From the NCBI RefSeq assembly GCF_003347515.1, contig NZ_QEII01000314.1:62001-126000 (forward strand): DNA of 64,000 bases, given 5' to 3'. Of this stretch, positions 60,537 through 64,000 are shown in pieces. The DNA comes from Rhodoferax ferrireducens. Its GTDB lineage: Bacteria; Pseudomonadota; Gammaproteobacteria; Burkholderiales; Burkholderiaceae_C. How positions within the stretch are numbered: the stretch's first letter is position 1; the number at the start of each line of letters is the position of its first letter. The position numbers and the translations under genes were made by a program. A model generated the notes under the pieces. That model was not told the DNA's origin. It saw only the letters and a list, made by a program, of their open reading frames with translations, and made no database searches.

Positions 60537-61145
60537 TTAGAGTTTGGCCGCCTTGAATTCGCTTGTTTCGATGAGCTCGCAAAAGATGCGCATCAGGTGC
60601 GGGTCGTGTTTCTCGCCGGTTTCCTGGTGCAGTATGGGCATGATTTGCGCGTGCGTTTTCGAGCGATGGTAGGAGCGGGTCTGGGCCATGGCGTCGTAAC
60701 TGTCGGCGATGCTAATGATGCGCGAGGCAATTGAAATGGCTTCGCCAGCGAGCTGGTCTGGGTAACCCCGGCCGTCGTAATGCTCATGGTGGTGGCGAAT
60801 CGCCAAAGCCGCCTGCCGCGCGCCTTCGAGGTGGGTGACGGACATGATTTCCCAGCCGATCTCCGAGTGTTGTTTCATGATCTCCCACTCGGGCGGGTCA
60901 AATTGCGCCGGTTTCAAAAGGATGCAGTCGGGGATGCCGATTTTGCCAATGTCATGGAACGATGCGGCAATCTTCAGGATGCCCAATTCTTGTCGGGACA
61001 GGCCGCACGCCATGCCAATGGTTTCGCTCAGGCCCCGCACCCGCTCGGAGTGGAGCTGTGTCAAGGTATCGCGGTAACCCAGCGCCACCGAGAGCGCTCG
61101 GGTGTAGCTGTACAGGGCCACGTAGACGGGGTCTTCTGGTTCCAT
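60537..61145 (-). CDS. stand-alone HD-GYP domain protein
   Basis: The 202-residue protein has the metal-dependent HD-GYP pattern: H64-D65 in ASFHDIGKIGIPD, HHHEHYDGRGYPD (about 118-130, with GYP at 127-129) and ISIADSYDAM. HD-GYP proteins hydrolyse cyclic-di-GMP or related dinucleotides. It has no receiver or sensor domain, so input must come from elsewhere. It is convergent with the outer-membrane gene, 7 bases away. Confidence 0.92.
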   Translation of the reverse strand: MEPEDPVYVALYSYTRALSVALGYRDTLTQLHSERVRGLSETIGMACGLSRQELGILKIAASFHDIGKIGIPDCILLKPAQFDPPEWEIMKQHSEIGWEIMSVTHLEGARQAALAIRHHHEHYDGRGYPDQLAGEAISIASRIISIADSYDAMAQTRSYHRSKTHAQIMPILHQETGEKHDPHLMRIFCELIETSEFKAAKL

Positions 61146-61199
61146 TTGAGCCTTTGGAGAAAGTCTGGGGTCGCTGGGGCGCTCAAATTATGACCGGCA

Positions 61200-62618
61200 T
61201 CACAGTCTGCGAATCGGTTTCTTGCGCCAGACCAGCCGGTAATAGCATGTCTGCAAGGTCAGCATGGCCAAAAACGCCACGGGGTAGGCCGCCCAAATGC
61301 CGTTCAAGCCATAGGTGCTGCTCAACACCCAGGCCACCGGAATTTCAATGCAGGCGATGGCAAACATCGCAATCGCCGTGGGCGCGAACACCGTGCCGCT
61401 GGCCCGCATCAGGCCCGACAAGACCATGGACATGCCCATGATGACGCTGCTCCACAGCATGATGTGCAACAGCGTTTGCGCCATATCCACCACGGCCGCA
61501 TCGGTGATGAACAGCCCGATGATGTTGCGCGAAAACAGGTAGCCCAGCAAGACCAGCGAGCCAGTCAGCATCACATTCATCATGATGCCGGTGCGGGCAA
61601 TCTGGCCCAGGGTGTGGGCACGTCCGGCACCAATGGCTTGTGCGCCCAGGATGGATGCCGTGATCGCGATGGAGATGGCGGGAAACTGCACGTAGGACAC
61701 AATTTGGTTGACCGCGCCATAGGCTGCGGTGGCTTGCGAGCCATAGCGGTTGACCAAAAACAGCACGGCAATTTCGGCCACCGAGATCGTGATCATTGAC
61801 AAGGCCGTGGGCAGACCCACGAACAACACTTTTCTCAAAATGTGGCGGTCGATGCGCAGGTGTTTCATGAAGGCCGCGTTGGGTGCGAGGACGTGCTTCT
61901 TGCGCAGCAAATACCACGCGGTCCAACCCAGCGCGACGAGGTACGACATGACAGCGGCGTAAGCACCGCTGGCTACCCCCATGGCGGGCAATCCCGCCCA
62001 GCCCCGGATCAGCGCCGGTGTCAGCAACAGACCCACGGCCGTGGAAATCAGCAGTGTCATCAGCGGCGTGGTGGTGTCCCCGACGCCGCGCAGCATCGAG
62101 GTGATCAGCAAGAAGATAAACACGCCAGGTGTTGCCATCAACATGACGCGGGCGTAGGCGGTTGCCCCCGGCAAGATGTCAGCGGGTGTGCCCAAGGCCC
62201 GCAGCATCATTTCCGCGAAGGTACCGCCAAAGATCGCGACGACCAGTCCTGCGCACAGGCCCACGCTCAGGGTGGTGCCGGCAATGGCCTTGACGCGCCC
62301 CATCTCTTTGGCGCCCCAGGCCTGACCAATCAGGACGGCGGCGCCCGAGCCCATGCCGATCACGAAGGCAATCAGGAAGAACAGCACCGGAAAGAATGCA
62401 GACACCGACGCCATCGCATTCACGCCCAGCATTTGCCCCAGATAGATGTTGTTCACTGTGCCCGAGAGCGCTTGCAGGATGTTGCTGATGATCATGGGCA
62501 ACAGAAATGCCAGATAGCTTTTCCACAAGACGGGCGGCGATGCCGCAGGGCCTGAGACCGTCAAGTCCGTGTTGGGGGTCAGGGCGGTATTTGTATTCAT
62601 GGCCATTTCAGTGGTCAT
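61200..62618 (-). CDS. MATE-family multidrug efflux transporter
   Basis: The 472-residue protein (start MTTEMAMNTN at 62618, overlapping the DUF2239 stop in an ATGA junction) has 12 membrane helices in two MATE repeats: LPMIISNILQALSGTVNNIY in helix 1, GMGSGAAVLIGQAWGAKEMG, then GLPTALSMITISVAEIAVLF at the start of repeat 2 and SILGAQAIGAGRAH. It exports cations or drugs by Na+ or H+ antiport. Co-translated with DUF2239. Confidence 0.93.
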   Translation of the reverse strand: MTTEMAMNTNTALTPNTDLTVSGPAASPPVLWKSYLAFLLPMIISNILQALSGTVNNIYLGQMLGVNAMASVSAFFPVLFFLIAFVIGMGSGAAVLIGQAWGAKEMGRVKAIAGTTLSVGLCAGLVVAIFGGTFAEMMLRALGTPADILPGATAYARVMLMATPGVFIFLLITSMLRGVGDTTTPLMTLLISTAVGLLLTPALIRGWAGLPAMGVASGAYAAVMSYLVALGWTAWYLLRKKHVLAPNAAFMKHLRIDRHILRKVLFVGLPTALSMITISVAEIAVLFLVNRYGSQATAAYGAVNQIVSYVQFPAISIAITASILGAQAIGAGRAHTLGQIARTGIMMNVMLTGSLVLLGYLFSRNIIGLFITDAAVVDMAQTLLHIMLWSSVIMGMSMVLSGLMRASGTVFAPTAIAMFAIACIEIPVAWVLSSTYGLNGIWAAYPVAFLAMLTLQTCYYRLVWRKKPIRRL

Positions 62619-63280
62619 GCCCCGAAGGTGCTCATCAGGATTTTTTTCAGATGGGTTTGCACGTCCACGGGCCAGTTGGCGATCTGCGCCTCGAACCCGG
62701 CCTGGTCCCCGGCAAACAAGGCGCGGCTGGCTTCCTCGAAACAACGTTCATGACCGGCCATGGTGGACATGAACTTGTAAGCCGCCGCACTGCTTTGCCG
62801 CACGCGGTCTTTCACTTCGGTGTCGCGCCGGGCCACTTCCACCAATTTGCGCAGCGCCACCGAGGCGCCGCCGGACTGGCTGCTGAGCCATTCCCAATGG
62901 CGCGGCAGCAGTGTGACTTCACGCGCCACCACGCCCAAGCGAGGGCGACCGGGACCGCGCGCTGCGCCGGCGCTGACCCGGGGATCGGCCGCTGGCTCGG
63001 CAGCCGTTTGCGGAGCGGCGGTCTGGTCCGGCCCGGCAAGGGCGGTATTCGCTTGCGCCTGCAGACGCAGTCTGGCCGTGAACTCGTCCATCGAGCCGCG
63101 CCAGTCCAGCTCCAGGGTCTCGCTGCTGGCGTTGTCAAAGATCAGCACGGGGAGGGCTGTGCTGCTGTTTGCGGCCCCGTCAACCGCGATCTTGGCGACG
63201 ACGGCCACGTCCTTGAGTTCTCCCGTCGCGATGCATTGGCTGCCTTCAAAGGCGGTGCAGAGGGTCTTGAGCCATTCCAT
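62615..63280 (-). CDS. DUF2239 family protein
   Basis: The 221-residue protein MEWLKTLCTAFEGSQCIATG matches DUF2239: an N-terminal half with LPVLIFDNASSETLELDWRG, an Ala/Pro linker, then GPGRPRLGVVAREVTLLPRH followed by WEWLSSQSGGASVALRKLVE and an all-helical end. The GRPRLG...LLPRHWEWL block resembles a short DNA-binding-like helix-turn segment. Function is unknown. Its promoter has three direct repeats within the 71 bases before the ATG. Operon with the MATE gene. Confidence 0.9.
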   Translation of the reverse strand: MEWLKTLCTAFEGSQCIATGELKDVAVVAKIAVDGAANSSTALPVLIFDNASSETLELDWRGSMDEFTARLRLQAQANTALAGPDQTAAPQTAAEPAADPRVSAGAARGPGRPRLGVVAREVTLLPRHWEWLSSQSGGASVALRKLVEVARRDTEVKDRVRQSSAAAYKFMSTMAGHERCFEEASRALFAGDQAGFEAQIANWPVDVQTHLKKILMSTFGA

Positions 63281-63282
63281 AA

Positions 63283-63351
63283 TTTATCCGGGTTTAATTA
63301 AAGATTGAATTTTATCCGGGTATAAAAACCTTTAGTTTTAGCCGGGTAATA
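63283..63351 (-). promoter_or_regulatory. three direct repeats in the DUF2239 promoter
   Basis: TTTATCCGGGTTTAA (63283-63297), TTTATCCGGGTATAA (63311-63325) and TTTAGCCGGGTAATA (63337-63351) occur at 28- and 26-base intervals. The first ends 2 bases from the start codon of DUF2239. The spacing and repetition suggest cooperative binding of a repressor to this region and a self-contained switch for the DUF2239-MATE operon. Confidence 0.65.
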
Positions 63352-63494
63352 CTGTGATTGTCTTGGCGTGACCGATAGTTCCTATCAATCATTTAGCCAA
63401 AAGCAATTGGCTCAGTTGATTGATGCGTTCTACCATTCAACCCATGCCGATTTAAAACCTCTATCGGCAATTGTTCAACCCACTGGAGCCCACG

Positions 63495-63983
63495 ATGACT
63501 GCAAGCCAACGCCCCGAGATCAAAACCATGGCCAATCTGGAATCCGCCTTTGCTGGCGAATCCATGGCGCACATCAAATACCGTTACTTCGCCAAACTGG
63601 CACGCGAGATGGGTGACGAGGAAACGGCCCGCACCTTTGAAGCCACCGCCGACCAGGAGGTGATGCACGCCTTTGGCCACCTGGATTTGCTCTACCCCAA
63701 GGCCAGCATGACGCCGGCCAAGGCGCTGCAAATTGCCATTGACGGCGAAACCTACGAGTACACCGAGATGTACCCCGGCTTTCGCAAAACGGCGGAAGAA
63801 GAAGGCCATGCCGCCGCCGTGGCCGAGATGGACGAGCAGATTGAAGAGAGCAAGCTGCACGCCGCTGCCTTCCGCGCCACGCTGGAAAAAGCCCAGAAGC
63901 GCTTTGCCGCGCTGGCCAAGGTCGAAGAGCGCCACGCCAATCACTACAAGGCCCAGCTGGCCAAAGTGGTGGCGACAGCCTGA
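63495..63983 (+). CDS. rubrerythrin-family diiron protein without rubredoxin domain
   Basis: The 162-residue protein MTASQRPEIKTMANLESAFA is a four-helix ferritin-like diiron protein: ExxH ligands appear in FEATADQEVMHAFGH and AKVEERHANHYK, with further Glu in SAFAGESMAHIKYRYF and GETYEYTEMYPGF. Classical rubrerythrin has a C-terminal rubredoxin with four Cys; this protein has no Cys at all, so it lacks that electron-transfer domain. CTGGAG precedes the ATG. It diverges from the DUF2239 operon. Likely a peroxide reductase or ferritin-like protein. Confidence 0.9.
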   Translation: MTASQRPEIKTMANLESAFAGESMAHIKYRYFAKLAREMGDEETARTFEATADQEVMHAFGHLDLLYPKASMTPAKALQIAIDGETYEYTEMYPGFRKTAEEEGHAAAVAEMDEQIEESKLHAAAFRATLEKAQKRFAALAKVEERHANHYKAQLAKVVATA

Positions 63984-64000
63984 ACCGGAGTCCGGCCGCG

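Overview
The window is GC-rich, densely packed bacterial chromosome with almost no gap above 250 bases, and it reads as a betaproteobacterium of the order Burkholderiales, most likely family Comamonadaceae (Rhodoferax/Polaromonas-like). The reasons are the gene content (DUF3563, DUF2239, DUF1439, a type 2 short-chain-length PHA depolymerase, many LysR and MocR regulators, PBP1A with a long Pro-rich tail) and a dispersed repeat with the core GACGGGGGCTAGAGGCC that I associate from memory with that family. No rRNA, tRNA, CRISPR array, insertion sequence or prophage is visible. This is a conserved-plus-accessory chromosomal segment.

0-9 kb: end of a VOC protein, an ECF42-type sigma factor, two paralogous Ca-binding-type small lipoproteins flanking a short 6-phosphogluconate dehydrogenase, a zwf (G6PDH) remnant and a DUF1439 protein; then three Fe(II)-dependent oxygenases in a row (ribosomal oxygenase RoxA, DNA/RNA demethylase AlkB, an uncharacterised 2OG oxygenase); then a DHA2 exporter and a DsbA-like thioredoxin-fold protein. 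9-17 kb: PBP1A, PHA depolymerase, a DUF2892/ECF sigma pair, an MFS exporter divergent from a LysR regulator with a clear operator, a tautomerase divergent from another LysR regulator.

17-31 kb: two similar modules in which a MocR (GntR-aminotransferase) regulator diverges from flavin split-barrel genes (17204-19409 and 27677-30375). Between them lie a cluster of small VOC/NTF2/DHFR-like/GFA proteins (19702-23111), central carbon genes gap and tkt, and a speH-murU pair. 30-41 kb: pepP, a hypothetical membrane protein, an OmpA-like lipoprotein, alpha/beta hydrolases, tag, several small genes, a broken piece of an encapsulated-ferritin gene, and a Tat-type FAD oxidoreductase whose gene carries two copies of the dispersed repeat.

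41-50 kb: a minus-strand accessory cluster of NAD(P)H/flavin reductases (three SDR, one Old Yellow Enzyme, two MDR) and two alpha/beta hydrolases, headed by a TetR regulator. Three near-identical palindromic sites in front of tetR, acuI and one SDR gene define a probable regulon. 50-54.5 kb: a membrane spermidine synthase, DUF350, DUF4178 zinc-ribbon protein and SPFH-SHOCT protein, the core of a poorly characterised polyamine/membrane-stress locus; its usual partners, SpeH and an FAD oxidoreductase, are elsewhere in the same window. 54.6-64 kb: a complete RND tripartite efflux operon, a stand-alone HD-GYP protein, a DUF2239-MATE operon with three direct repeats in its promoter, and a rubrerythrin-like protein.

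The most interesting signals are the dispersed repeat family, six copies of which include several lying in frame inside genes, and the TetR operator set.
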